Of a DNA stretch of 33,017 nt, positions 15,962 through 24,401 are shown piece after piece; the stretch's first letter is position 1, and every line of letters starts with the position of its first letter. The translations under genes and the position numbers were made by a program. The stretch is taken from contig MFVE01000006.1 in NCBI GenBank assembly GCA_001785985.1, positions 1 to 33,017 of the forward strand, read 5' to 3'. The DNA is from Candidatus Nomurabacteria bacterium RIFCSPLOWO2_01_FULL_42_17. Lineage in GTDB: Bacteria > Patescibacteriota > Minisyncoccia > Phycocordibacterales > UBA9973. Below the pieces are notes generated by a model. That model was not told where the DNA came from. It did no database searches and worked only from the letters and a program-made list of their open reading frames with translations.

Positions 15962-16031
15962 CTGGCGGGAGGACGCCGATGGGAACACACACAATATAAA
16001 ATACAATACAGGAAAAGTCAATAAAAGTTAT

Positions 16032-16053
16032 CCCCAGATGGGGCTTGTTTTTG
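16032..16053 (+). terminator. Possible terminator upstream of mraZ
   Basis: CCCC-AGAT-GGGG-CTTGTTTTTGTTT. Confidence 0.45.
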
Positions 16054-16093
16054 TTTGCTTTGTATTTATTGGTGGTTTACAATATATATCAGG

Positions 16094-16108
16094 TGGGAAA
16101 AAGTGGGA
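16094..16108 (+). promoter_or_regulatory. Putative MraZ operator: two TGGGA direct repeats with 10-nt period
   Basis: TGGGA(N5)TGGGA at 16094-16098 and 16104-16108, just downstream of a TACAAT -10 (16078-16083). Confidence 0.7.
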
Positions 16109-16120
16109 AATAATAATTTT

Positions 16121-16564
16121 ATGTTGATCGGCGAATACATTCACACAATAGACGAGAAAAACAGAGTTTCCATGCCGGCAAAGTTTCGCCAAGAGCTCGG
16201 CAAGAAAATTATTATTACTCCCGGACTTGGTCAATGCTTGTTCATTTTCACAATCAAAGAATGGCAAAAAGTTTCCCAAAAACTTTCCGACTCGGATTCT
16301 GATTTATCTTTTTTAAAAGCTGATCAGAGAAGTTTCAACCGATACATGTTTGGTCGCGCGGCGGAAGTAGAGATAGATTCTATCGGCAGGATCTTGATTC
16401 CGGATTTTCTCAAAGAAAGAATCGGTTTGAAGAATTCGGCGGCGGTCATCGGAGTCAAAGACAGAGTAGAAATATGGAACGAGAGCGCATGGTCGGAGCA
16501 AAAGGCAATCGTGGAAAAGCAGGCGGAGCAGTTGGCGGAAAAACTTGGGAATGAAAAATCATGA
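16121..16564 (+). CDS. mraZ: Transcriptional regulator MraZ
   Basis: MLIGEYIHTIDEKNRVSMPAKFRQELG, RYMFGRAAEVEIDSIGRILIPDFLKE. Confidence 0.93.
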   Translation: MLIGEYIHTIDEKNRVSMPAKFRQELGKKIIITPGLGQCLFIFTIKEWQKVSQKLSDSDSDLSFLKADQRSFNRYMFGRAAEVEIDSIGRILIPDFLKERIGLKNSAAVIGVKDRVEIWNESAWSEQKAIVEKQAEQLAEKLGNEKS

Positions 16565-17466
16565 GTTTACACAGGACAGTTCTTTTAAATGAAACAATAG
16601 ACGGTTTGGATTTGAAATCCGGTTCAGTAGTTCTGGACGGCACTTTTGGCGGAGGGGGGCATTCTCGGGAGATTTGTAAGAGATATCCCGGGGTCAAAAT
16701 AATTGCTCTGGATCAAGATTCAAGCACTCTAAAAAATAAAGACAGTAACTGTGAAATTATTTTTCATAACGAAAATTTCAGAAATTTAGATAGAGTTTTA
16801 TCCGCCCAAGGCGGACCCGCCTCGGGCGGGGAAAAGGTTGACGGAATTATTTTTGATCTAGGTTTGAGTTCTGACCAATTACAGAATTCTGGACGAGGAT
16901 TTTCTTTTTTGATCGATGAGTCCCTCATCATGCAAATGAAAAATTCAGGGAAAGAAAATCCTTCAGGAGAAGATATCACAGCGCAAGAAATTGTGAATAC
17001 TTGGGGAGAAGAGAGTTTGGCCGATATTATTTATGGTTACGGCGAAGAAAAACAGGCGCGCCGAATAGCGAAAGCAATAGTGGAATCTAGGAAAAAACAG
17101 GAAATAAAAACCACTTTTGATTTAGTAAAAATAATCGAACAGGCAATTCCGGCAAAGTTTCGCAAAGGTAGGATACACTGTGCCACCAAGACTTTTCAGG
17201 CAATACGCATAGCAGTAAATGACGAATTGGGAGCTCTGGCAGAAGGTTTGCAGAAAGGTTTCGAAGCATTGAGGGCAGGTGGCAGGATGTCGGTGATTTC
17301 TTTTCATAGTTTGGAAGACAGAATAGTCAAAAAGTTTTTCAGAAAACAGGCGGAAGATAAAAAAGCATTTTTAATAAATAAAAAACCGATCATTGCGTCG
17401 GGGGAAGAAGTTAAAAATAATCCCCGAGCAAGAAGCGCAAAGTTAAGGATTTTGGAAAAAATATGA
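16561..17466 (+). CDS. rsmH: 16S rRNA (cytosine1402-N4)-methyltransferase RsmH/MraW
   Basis: HRTVLLNETIDGLDLKSGSVVLDGTFGGGGHSREI, IIFDLGLSSDQLQNSGRGFSF, FQAIRIAVNDELGAL, ISFHSLEDRIVKKFF; start overlaps mraZ stop. Confidence 0.95.
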   Translation: MSLHRTVLLNETIDGLDLKSGSVVLDGTFGGGGHSREICKRYPGVKIIALDQDSSTLKNKDSNCEIIFHNENFRNLDRVLSAQGGPASGGEKVDGIIFDLGLSSDQLQNSGRGFSFLIDESLIMQMKNSGKENPSGEDITAQEIVNTWGEESLADIIYGYGEEKQARRIAKAIVESRKKQEIKTTFDLVKIIEQAIPAKFRKGRIHCATKTFQAIRIAVNDELGALAEGLQKGFEALRAGGRMSVISFHSLEDRIVKKFFRKQAEDKKAFLINKKPIIASGEEVKNNPRARSAKLRILEKI

Positions 17467-17849
17467 GACAGATAAGTGCAAAATTCAATATGTATATGGC
17501 CCGAGAAGGTGCAATCAATAACAACATTGAGAAACTTTCCTTACATTTTATCCTTTTGTCTTTTGGAGTGCTGGCGCTTTTGTATCTAATATTTTTAGGG
17601 AACATGGTCAAAAACATCGTTGAACGCCGCAGTCTAGAAGCACGGGCTGTTTCTCTCTCTAATGAAGTTCGAAATTTAGAAGTCACTTATTTATCTCTGT
17701 CCAAAGGTGTCGATCTGCCTATGTCGTATTCCATGGGGTTTAAAGAAACAAAAGCAACCTTCGTTTCTCGCAAATCTGTCAATTCCCTTGGCCTAAATTC
17801 CGGCGAGACTTTTGGCAATACAGAGATAGCCAAAAATAATGATTTATAG
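17463..17849 (+). CDS. ftsL: FtsL-like small bitopic division protein
   Basis: Single TM (HFILLSFGVLALLYLIFLG) plus short coiled coil; position between rsmH and ftsI; ATGA overlap with rsmH. Confidence 0.6.
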   Translation: MRQISAKFNMYMAREGAINNNIEKLSLHFILLSFGVLALLYLIFLGNMVKNIVERRSLEARAVSLSNEVRNLEVTYLSLSKGVDLPMSYSMGFKETKATFVSRKSVNSLGLNSGETFGNTEIAKNNDL

Positions 17850-17851
17850 TT

Positions 17852-19588
17852 ATGGCATACAGTTTTATTTTTAGATCTAGAATTATACTTTTTTGCGTTG
17901 TAGTTTTCTTTTTGGTTTTAGTGGGCAAACTTTTCTTGGTTCAGATAGTGCATCGCGATCTTTATTCAGATTCGGCGGATCGCCAATATTTCACGCCCGG
18001 GAGCAATATTTATGAACGCGGGACTATTTTTTTTCAAAGTAAAAGCAAAGACCAGGGGGGCGGACCTAAAAACGGACAGTTGATCGCGGCGGCCACTCAG
18101 GCATCCGGATTCAAAGTCGCTATCGATCCGAGTAAAATTACTGATGCCGAAAGTGTTTATCTAAAATTATCAAAAATAATAATTTTAGACCGCGATGAAT
18201 TTTTAGAGAAGGCGGGGAAGACCTCGGACTCCTATGAAGAAGTCGCGCATCGCCTTTCTAAGACATCGGCCGATGCTATTTCCTCCCTTAAAATTCCCGG
18301 TGTTAATATTTTTAAAGAAAAATGGCGATTTTACCCCGGAGGAACGCTTGCTTCGCACGCACTGGGCTTCATCGGGTACAAGGGGAATGAGCTGGGGGGT
18401 CGTTATGGTCTAGAGAGACAATATGACGAACTTTTAGCGCGTCGAAGTGACACTCCTTATGTTAATTTTTTCGCGGAAGTTTTTTCTAACATAAATAAAA
18501 CTTTATTTAAGCATGAGACAGCGCAAGGGGATGTGATCACTACGATTGAGCCGACGGTTCAAGATTTTTTAGAAAATAAATTGGGAGAGGTAAAGGAAAA
18601 ATATCAGATTGATTCTATCGGTGGAATAATCATGAATCCGATGGACGGCTCCATTTACGCCTTCGGGGTCAAGCCGGACTTTAATCCAAATGATTTTTCT
18701 AAAGAAAAAACATCCACCTTTTCTAATCCGCTGGTGGAGAGCGTTTTAGAATTCGGCTCAGTGGTGAAGCCGCTCGTCATGGCCGCCGCACTGGATGCGG
18801 GAGTGGTCACTGCTAATACTACGTACAATGATAAGGGATCAGTGATAGTTGAGAAAAAAGAGATATTCAACTTTGATAAAAAGGCTAGGGGTCCGGGTAC
18901 GAGCATGCAAGAAGTTTTGAACCAATCTCTGAATACCGGAATGGTTTTCGTAGAACAAAAATTGGGTAAAATAAAACTGCGTGATTATTTATTTTCATTT
19001 GGCATAAAAGATAAGACGGGAATTGATTTGCCAAATGAGACGAGGGGCTTGGTCTCTAATCTAAATGTTAGTCGCGAGTTTGAATATGCCAATGCTGCCT
19101 TTGGTCAGGGAATAGCTTTTACCCCTGTGGCAATGATCCGAGCTTTAGCGTCGCTAGCAAATGGAGGAAATTTAGTCGTGCCTCATGTTGTCAAAGAAAT
19201 AAAATATGAAAATGGCAGTTCGAAAGTCATGAGCTATCCCACCGTCCGCACCAAAATCACAGAGGAAACAGGCGAAGAAATAACTAGGATGCTGGTGACG
19301 GTGATGGACAAAGCGATCAAAGGAGGTCTGGCAAAATTAGATCATTTCAGCGTGGCGGTAAAAACAGGTACGGCGCAGGTTGCAGATAATATTAACGGAG
19401 GATATTATGAAGACAGGCACACGCATTCCTTTGTCGGTTATTTCCCGGCTTATGATCCGAAATTTATAGTTTTCCTTTATGCGGTAAATCCCAAAGGCGT
19501 GCCCTATGCGGCGACCACCTGGACTGACCCATTCTTGGAAATAACAAAATTTTTATTGAATTATTACGAAATTCCGCCAGACAGATAA
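17852..19588 (+). CDS. ftsI: Penicillin-binding protein / FtsI-type transpeptidase
   Basis: N-terminal TM, FGSVVKP (SxxK), SLN (SxN), VKTGTAQV (KTG). Confidence 0.9.
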   Translation: MAYSFIFRSRIILFCVVVFFLVLVGKLFLVQIVHRDLYSDSADRQYFTPGSNIYERGTIFFQSKSKDQGGGPKNGQLIAAATQASGFKVAIDPSKITDAESVYLKLSKIIILDRDEFLEKAGKTSDSYEEVAHRLSKTSADAISSLKIPGVNIFKEKWRFYPGGTLASHALGFIGYKGNELGGRYGLERQYDELLARRSDTPYVNFFAEVFSNINKTLFKHETAQGDVITTIEPTVQDFLENKLGEVKEKYQIDSIGGIIMNPMDGSIYAFGVKPDFNPNDFSKEKTSTFSNPLVESVLEFGSVVKPLVMAAALDAGVVTANTTYNDKGSVIVEKKEIFNFDKKARGPGTSMQEVLNQSLNTGMVFVEQKLGKIKLRDYLFSFGIKDKTGIDLPNETRGLVSNLNVSREFEYANAAFGQGIAFTPVAMIRALASLANGGNLVVPHVVKEIKYENGSSKVMSYPTVRTKITEETGEEITRMLVTVMDKAIKGGLAKLDHFSVAVKTGTAQVADNINGGYYEDRHTHSFVGYFPAYDPKFIVFLYAVNPKGVPYAATTWTDPFLEITKFLLNYYEIPPDR

Positions 19589-19620
19589 CCTCACCCCAGC
19601 CCTCTCCTGAAAGGAGAGGG
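19589..19620. repeat. CCTCACCCC-type hairpin between ftsI and murF
   Basis: CCTCACCCCAGCCCTCTCCT-GAA-AGGAGAGGG; 9-bp perfect stem (19600-19608/19612-19620). Confidence 0.75.
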
Positions 19621-19627
19621 AGAAATC

Positions 19628-20953
19628 ATGAAAATTACACTTAAAAAAATAATAGCTTATATCTTGCAATTGGAATCACGCCTGGTAATTTGGAGATATA
19701 AACCAAAAATAGTCGCTATTACCGGGAGCGTCGGCAAGACTTCTACCAAAGACGCCGTTTACGCGGTTTTGTCCGGAGTTTCTTATGTCCGTAAAAGTGA
19801 TAAAAGCTACAACAGCGAAATAGGATTGCCGCTTGCTATTTTAGGTGTTCCAAACGGATGGAGCAATCCTTTTGTCTGGCTCAAAAATATTTTAGAGGGC
19901 CTATGGCTCATTATAAATCCATTTTCTCAAAAATATCCGAAGTGGCTGGTGCTAGAAGTGGGCATAGGAAAGGAAGGAGACATGCGTCGTACTGCCCTGT
20001 GGCTGAAAACAGATGTGGTCATCGTCACGGCGATAGGAGAAACTCCAGTTCACATTGAATTTTTTAATTCACGCAAAAATTTGATAGAAGAGAAAAGCAA
20101 ACTCATTGATACATTGAAACACGACGGAGTTTTGATCTTGAATGCTGACGATTCCGATGTGCTAGAAATGAAAAGCAGAACAAAAAATATCACGATCACG
20201 TACGGCTTCAAGGAAGGCGCAGATATTTTAGGTTCGCAAGATGTCATTCTTTATGATGACAAAGGAGAGTCTGCGGACAATGGTCCGGGTAAACCGCAGG
20301 GAATAATTTTCAGAGTAGATGAAGCTGGGAATAGCCTGCCTGTCGCCATCGAGGGAGTGTTCGGCCGGAATCATGTCTACGCTTCTCTGGCGGCATTGGC
20401 GTTTTGTTCTGGTTTAAAATTAAATATGTTGGATGCCATAAATTCGCTGAAGCGATATGATGTCCCGCCCGGGAGGATGCGGCTACTCGACGGCATCAAT
20501 GATTCTCTCATTATTGACGATACTTATAATTCTTCTCCAGCTGCCTGCCAGTCCGCGCTTTTGACTTTAAGAGAAGTAAAGTGTTCCTGCCGCAAGATCG
20601 CTATACTCGGAGATATGCTAGAATTAGGAAAGCACACCGAAGAGGCTCATAGAAATATCGGCAAAATTGGGAGAGAGCACTGTGATGTGCTCATCGTTGT
20701 CGGGCCGAGAGCGCAAGCTATTTTAGAGGGCGCGCTGGAGGCGGGCTTGAGTAAAGAAAATATTTTTGAATTTACGGATTCTTCGGCGGCCGGCGAGTTC
20801 GTGAAAACTTTTGTAAAGAAGGGTGACCTTGTACTGATAAAAGGATCTCAGGGCATGCGCATGGAGCGGGTCGCGGAGGCAATACTCCTAGATGTGGAAA
20901 ATAAAGATAAATTATTGGTGCGCCAAGATGATGAATGGCAAAAAATAAAGTAA
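19628..20953 (+). CDS. murF: UDP-N-acetylmuramoyl-tripeptide--D-alanyl-D-alanine ligase (MurF-like)
   Basis: VAITGSVGKTSTKDAV, LEVGIGKEGDM, IDDTYNSSPAACQSAL, ILGDMLELG. Confidence 0.88.
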   Translation: MKITLKKIIAYILQLESRLVIWRYKPKIVAITGSVGKTSTKDAVYAVLSGVSYVRKSDKSYNSEIGLPLAILGVPNGWSNPFVWLKNILEGLWLIINPFSQKYPKWLVLEVGIGKEGDMRRTALWLKTDVVIVTAIGETPVHIEFFNSRKNLIEEKSKLIDTLKHDGVLILNADDSDVLEMKSRTKNITITYGFKEGADILGSQDVILYDDKGESADNGPGKPQGIIFRVDEAGNSLPVAIEGVFGRNHVYASLAALAFCSGLKLNMLDAINSLKRYDVPPGRMRLLDGINDSLIIDDTYNSSPAACQSALLTLREVKCSCRKIAILGDMLELGKHTEEAHRNIGKIGREHCDVLIVVGPRAQAILEGALEAGLSKENIFEFTDSSAAGEFVKTFVKKGDLVLIKGSQGMRMERVAEAILLDVENKDKLLVRQDDEWQKIK

Positions 20954-20965
20954 AATAAAGTAAAA

Positions 20966-21886
20966 ATGAAAAGATTAATCGATCCAAAAATATATATTCC
21001 GGCGGTGGCTGCACTCTCGGGTTGCGCGCTTGCGGCACTCCTTTATTTTGGCTTTCAAACTTTTACCAATTATAAGATGCAAAAAGAAGAGGCGATCCAA
21101 ATCCAAAAAGAAAAGGAGAGAGAGCTCGAATTGCAAAAAGAACAGGACTCTGCGGCAAGAGAGTTAAAAGAAAGGTTGCGGGATGCCGAGCTAGCAGATT
21201 TGAAGCAGCAGCTTTTAGATTTGCAAAACAAATCTTCTGAAGTTAAAACTGTGACCAATACAGTGGAAGCCAAGGACACTATCGTAGATATAGTCAAAGA
21301 ATGGGGTCCGAGAGTGGCGCATATGGAATGCAATTGGTTTTATCCAAATGGAGTTCTCTTTGCTAAATCAACGGGCTCAGCGACGATAATCAACTTTACT
21401 AATTTAGGGATTCGAGCTGTCACTAGCAAACATATTTTAGCTGAAAAAAAGAATTATGCTCCGAATGTTTGCAAGATATTGCTTGCTGATGAAACTGAAT
21501 ATTCAGTTTTAATTAATGAAAATACTGTCAGCGTTGGTCCAAATGAGGATTGGGCGTATTTGACATTGCCTAAAGACGCGCGTCTCACCAGCATTACAAA
21601 ATCAACTGTAAAATTATGCCAGAATGTGGAGATCGGAGACAAGCTCCTTGTTTTAGGGTATCCCATTATCGGTTCTAAAACTGGATTGACGGTCACAGAA
21701 GGAATTTTGTCCGGTTTTGATAGAGATTATTACATTACATCGGCCAAAATTGACAAGGGGAATTCTGGCGGAGCAGCTGTCTTGATAAAAAACGATTGCT
21801 ATCTAGGAATACCCACCGCCTCAGTAGTGGGTGTAATTGAAAGTTTGGGCAGAATTCTCAAGGGTAGTTTTGTTATATCAAACTAA
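20966..21886 (+). CDS. Membrane-anchored trypsin-like serine protease with coiled-coil stalk
   Basis: N-terminal TM, E/K/Q-rich coiled coil, TSKHIL (His), NEDWAYL (Asp), KGNSGGAAV (Ser). Confidence 0.75.
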   Translation: MKRLIDPKIYIPAVAALSGCALAALLYFGFQTFTNYKMQKEEAIQIQKEKERELELQKEQDSAARELKERLRDAELADLKQQLLDLQNKSSEVKTVTNTVEAKDTIVDIVKEWGPRVAHMECNWFYPNGVLFAKSTGSATIINFTNLGIRAVTSKHILAEKKNYAPNVCKILLADETEYSVLINENTVSVGPNEDWAYLTLPKDARLTSITKSTVKLCQNVEIGDKLLVLGYPIIGSKTGLTVTEGILSGFDRDYYITSAKIDKGNSGGAAVLIKNDCYLGIPTASVVGVIESLGRILKGSFVISN

Positions 21887-21887
21887 A

Positions 21888-22136
21888 TCACATTTCGCCG
21901 GTAAATTTTACGATCCATGCTTCGATCTTATTTATGAGTGGAGATAAATGGGGTCTTTTTTCTGTGTGTTTTTTTATCAATAGACGAACTTTTGGCACGC
22001 ATAGAGATACCAAGATAAAGCCAATGACCAGAAAGAGAATTCCTTGTAAAAAGGGTAGCACCAATCCGACCAATCCCAGTAGTATGAAAATAATTCCAAC
22101 GATCAGCACCAATATTTTTTTTATTTTTTTATGCAT
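21888..22136 (-). CDS. Small membrane protein, DUF454/PGPGW-like
   Basis: MHKKIKKILVLIVGIIFILLGLVGLVLPFLQGILFLVIGFILVSLCVPKVRLLIKK; two TM segments. Confidence 0.6.
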   Translation of the reverse strand: MHKKIKKILVLIVGIIFILLGLVGLVLPFLQGILFLVIGFILVSLCVPKVRLLIKKHTEKRPHLSPLINKIEAWIVKFTGEM

Positions 22137-22157
22137 AATTTATTGTAGCATTTTTTG

Positions 22158-22229
22158 TGACTCTACTGGGAATCGCACCCAGATTTAAAGCTTGAGAAGC
22201 TTTTGTCCTAACTATTAGACGATAGAGCC
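22158..22229 (-). tRNA. tRNA-Glu (anticodon CTC)
   Basis: GGCTCTATCGTCTAATAGTTAGGACAAAAGCTTCTCAAGCTTTAAATCTGGGTGCGATTCCCAGTAGAGTCA; anticodon arm AAAGC-TTCTCAA-GCTTT. Confidence 0.94.
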
Positions 22230-22294
22230 AATGGTAAAAATATAGCATTTTTATTAAAAAATTAAAAACTTGTCAACCTGCCACGTCGACAAGT

Positions 22295-23350
22295 TTATTC
22301 TTCAATTTTTGGTTTTTCCACTTCGAGCAATGAGAGTTCTGGAGAACTTCCAGCTATGCGCAAGACATCTTTGTCTATCTTTTTTAATTCTTTATTCGAG
22401 GCGTTGTAGTGATTTACGACGGTGCCGAGTGCGTTGCCTAATTTATTATGATACTCATCATAAGATTTTAAATGTTTGCCCAAGTCTTCCACTTTTTTGA
22501 TTATTTCTTTCGCGGATTCTTCTATTTTAAGAGCCTTCAATCCTTGTAGGACAGTTTGCAAGTAGGCCAAAAAAGAAGTGGGGGAAGTGATGATGACTTT
22601 GTATTTTCCAGCTGCGCGCTGGATCAAATTTTCAGCATTTTCTTCGAGCGAGCCAACTTTGTTTGTTAGAAGGTCATAGTAAATTGCCTCGTGAGGGATA
22701 AACATAAAAGCGAAATCAGTTGTACCCTTGGTCGGCTGGATGTATTTTGCGGTTTCGGTAATTCTATTTTTCAAATCATTCACAAAAATTATTTCTAATC
22801 TTTTTTTCTCTGTTCCATCTCTCTCTTCCACCATTTTGTTGTAATTCTCCAGTGAGAATTTTGAATCTATCGGAATAATTTTATCTTTCACGAAAACCAC
22901 GGCGTCGACGATCGTTTTATCCGGAAACTCATACTGCATTTGATAACTGCCGGGCGGCAAAACATTTTTTAGAACAGTTTCGAGGTAATATTCTCCCAAA
23001 ATGCCGCGCTGTTTAGGATTTTTTAAAATATTTTCTAAGCTCTGTAGCTGATCGGCAAAGGAAATCACTTGTTTATTCGTCTCGTCTAGCCTAGTGAGCC
23101 GTTCCGTCACATCCCTGATGATTTTATTTGATTCACTAGAATGGAATTTTAAACTCTCGTTGACTTGTTTATGAGATTCGCCTATTTTATTGTCTACCGT
23201 CCTCGAGAGTTCGTTTATTTGGGTAAGAATAAGATTCAATCCCACATCTCCATTTTGCACATTCTCTTTGTCTTTCTTGCGTCCAAAAACAAAATAAGCC
23301 AGAGCTATTCCGCCCGCTATCCCTAAAACTATCCAAACAGCATTTTCCAT
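22295..23350 (-). CDS. rmuC: DNA recombination protein RmuC
   Basis: LKNPKQRGILGEYYLETVLKNVLPPGSYQMQYEF, VDAVVFVKDKIIPIDSKFSLENY, DFAFMFIPHEAIYYDL, ITSPTSFLAYL. Confidence 0.92.
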   Translation of the reverse strand: MENAVWIVLGIAGGIALAYFVFGRKKDKENVQNGDVGLNLILTQINELSRTVDNKIGESHKQVNESLKFHSSESNKIIRDVTERLTRLDETNKQVISFADQLQSLENILKNPKQRGILGEYYLETVLKNVLPPGSYQMQYEFPDKTIVDAVVFVKDKIIPIDSKFSLENYNKMVEERDGTEKKRLEIIFVNDLKNRITETAKYIQPTKGTTDFAFMFIPHEAIYYDLLTNKVGSLEENAENLIQRAAGKYKVIITSPTSFLAYLQTVLQGLKALKIEESAKEIIKKVEDLGKHLKSYDEYHNKLGNALGTVVNHYNASNKELKKIDKDVLRIAGSSPELSLLEVEKPKIEE

Positions 23351-23374
23351 GTCTTTATTTTATCACTCCCAGGT

Positions 23375-23418
23375 AAAAATAAGAAGCCGCCTGTGGAAGC
23401 TCGGCTTTCCACGGCGGC
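23375..23418 (-). terminator. Intrinsic terminator after the 66-aa gene
   Basis: Minus strand GCCGCCGTGGAAAGCCGAGCTTCCACAGGCGGCTTCTTATTTTT. Confidence 0.8.
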
Positions 23419-23429
23419 GATGTGTTTTT

Positions 23430-23630
23430 TTATTGTCCGATTATCCTTTCTACTTGGATTGTTGATCTTTCCAGCAGATCTTGGATATCACCGTCATTTC
23501 CGTTGGTGATTTCCAAGATCATCTTTCTCGAGTCTCTTATCGTGACTCGTTTTCTGGTGTAGTGAAGAACAAACAGCACTACCGCATCCAGATTCAGCTC
23601 CTCCGGAGCGTGAACAATTTTCACGAACAT
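23430..23630 (-). CDS. 66-aa hypothetical protein
   Basis: MFVKIVHAPEELNLDAVVLFVLHYTRKRVTIRDSRKMILEITNGNDGDIQDLLERSTIQVERIIGQ; SD GAGGAGGT, upstream TTGACA, downstream terminator. Confidence 0.7.
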   Translation of the reverse strand: MFVKIVHAPEELNLDAVVLFVLHYTRKRVTIRDSRKMILEITNGNDGDIQDLLERSTIQVERIIGQ

Positions 23631-23675
23631 AATTTGTACCTCCTCATCTTAAAATTAACATACGTGGAGTCGCTG

Positions 23676-24401
23676 TCAAGCTTCCAAATAATGCCTCAAT
23701 GTATAAATCCAGTCTTCGTCGATCTGATCGCTTTTTTCTTTCTCACGCAGCAGCCACTCTAGCCAGCCGCGGTCTATTTGTAGCACCTCTTCTACTTTCT
23801 TGCCCTTGTATTTACCAAAATTTAAAGTTCTGATCAGTGACGGATGTGAAGAAATCTCTATCATTTTTTCAATCACTTTATTTTCATCCATATTTTCTTC
23901 TGCTGATTCTTTTTGCATTTTATTTTTCAATCTTTCAAAAAGCTTGGATAATACCAAAACATCTCCCATCGCATCATGCGCAGTCGCGTCTATTTCTATA
24001 TCTAATAAATAGCGTAAGTATTGCAAATTGTATTTTTCTATTTTTTCTTCTTTGTCCAGATATCTGGCGAGTCGTAGGGTGCAAATGAAATTAGCCGGCT
24101 CGATGCCTTCCTTTTTTATTATCATCAGATCAAAAGGCGCGTTGTGCGCTATCACGACAGTATCTTTATCTTCAAAAAGTTTTTTAATCTTTGGCAGATC
24201 ACCGCTTTCTTTGAAAGATTTTTTATCTTCCACCATTTTATTGGAAATATGGTGTACGGCCGAAGCTTCGGGCGGGATTTTGAACGGTGGCTTATAAAGA
24301 CCGGTGAAATTCTCATCAGTGCTTTTATAAGCGATCTGACAAAGAAAATCTTTTTGTTCATTACCGGTAGTTTCCGTATCGAAAAATATTAACTTAGACA
24401 T
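23676..24401 (-). CDS. DnaQ-like DEDDh 3'-5' exonuclease with ExoX-like C-terminal module
   Basis: LIFFDTETTGNEQKDFLCQIA, VIAHNAPFDLMI, ATAHDAMGDVLVL; C-terminal LNFGKYKGKKVEEVLQIDRGWLEWLL. Confidence 0.88.
   Translation of the reverse strand: MSKLIFFDTETTGNEQKDFLCQIAYKSTDENFTGLYKPPFKIPPEASAVHHISNKMVEDKKSFKESGDLPKIKKLFEDKDTVVIAHNAPFDLMIIKKEGIEPANFICTLRLARYLDKEEKIEKYNLQYLRYLLDIEIDATAHDAMGDVLVLSKLFERLKNKMQKESAEENMDENKVIEKMIEISSHPSLIRTLNFGKYKGKKVEEVLQIDRGWLEWLLREKEKSDQIDEDWIYTLRHYLEA

Noticed and set aside
15890-16000. Considered as SRP (4.5S) RNA, tmRNA or 6S RNA
   Set aside because: No GGUCAGG..GGAA..AGCAGCC SRP core, no tmRNA tRNA-like ends or tag ORF, and fold unlike 6S; cannot be excluded without an Rfam scan.
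18760-18780. Possible catalytically dead FtsI
   Set aside because: FGSVVKP fits SxxK, and SLN and KTG motifs are present, so the transpeptidase appears intact.
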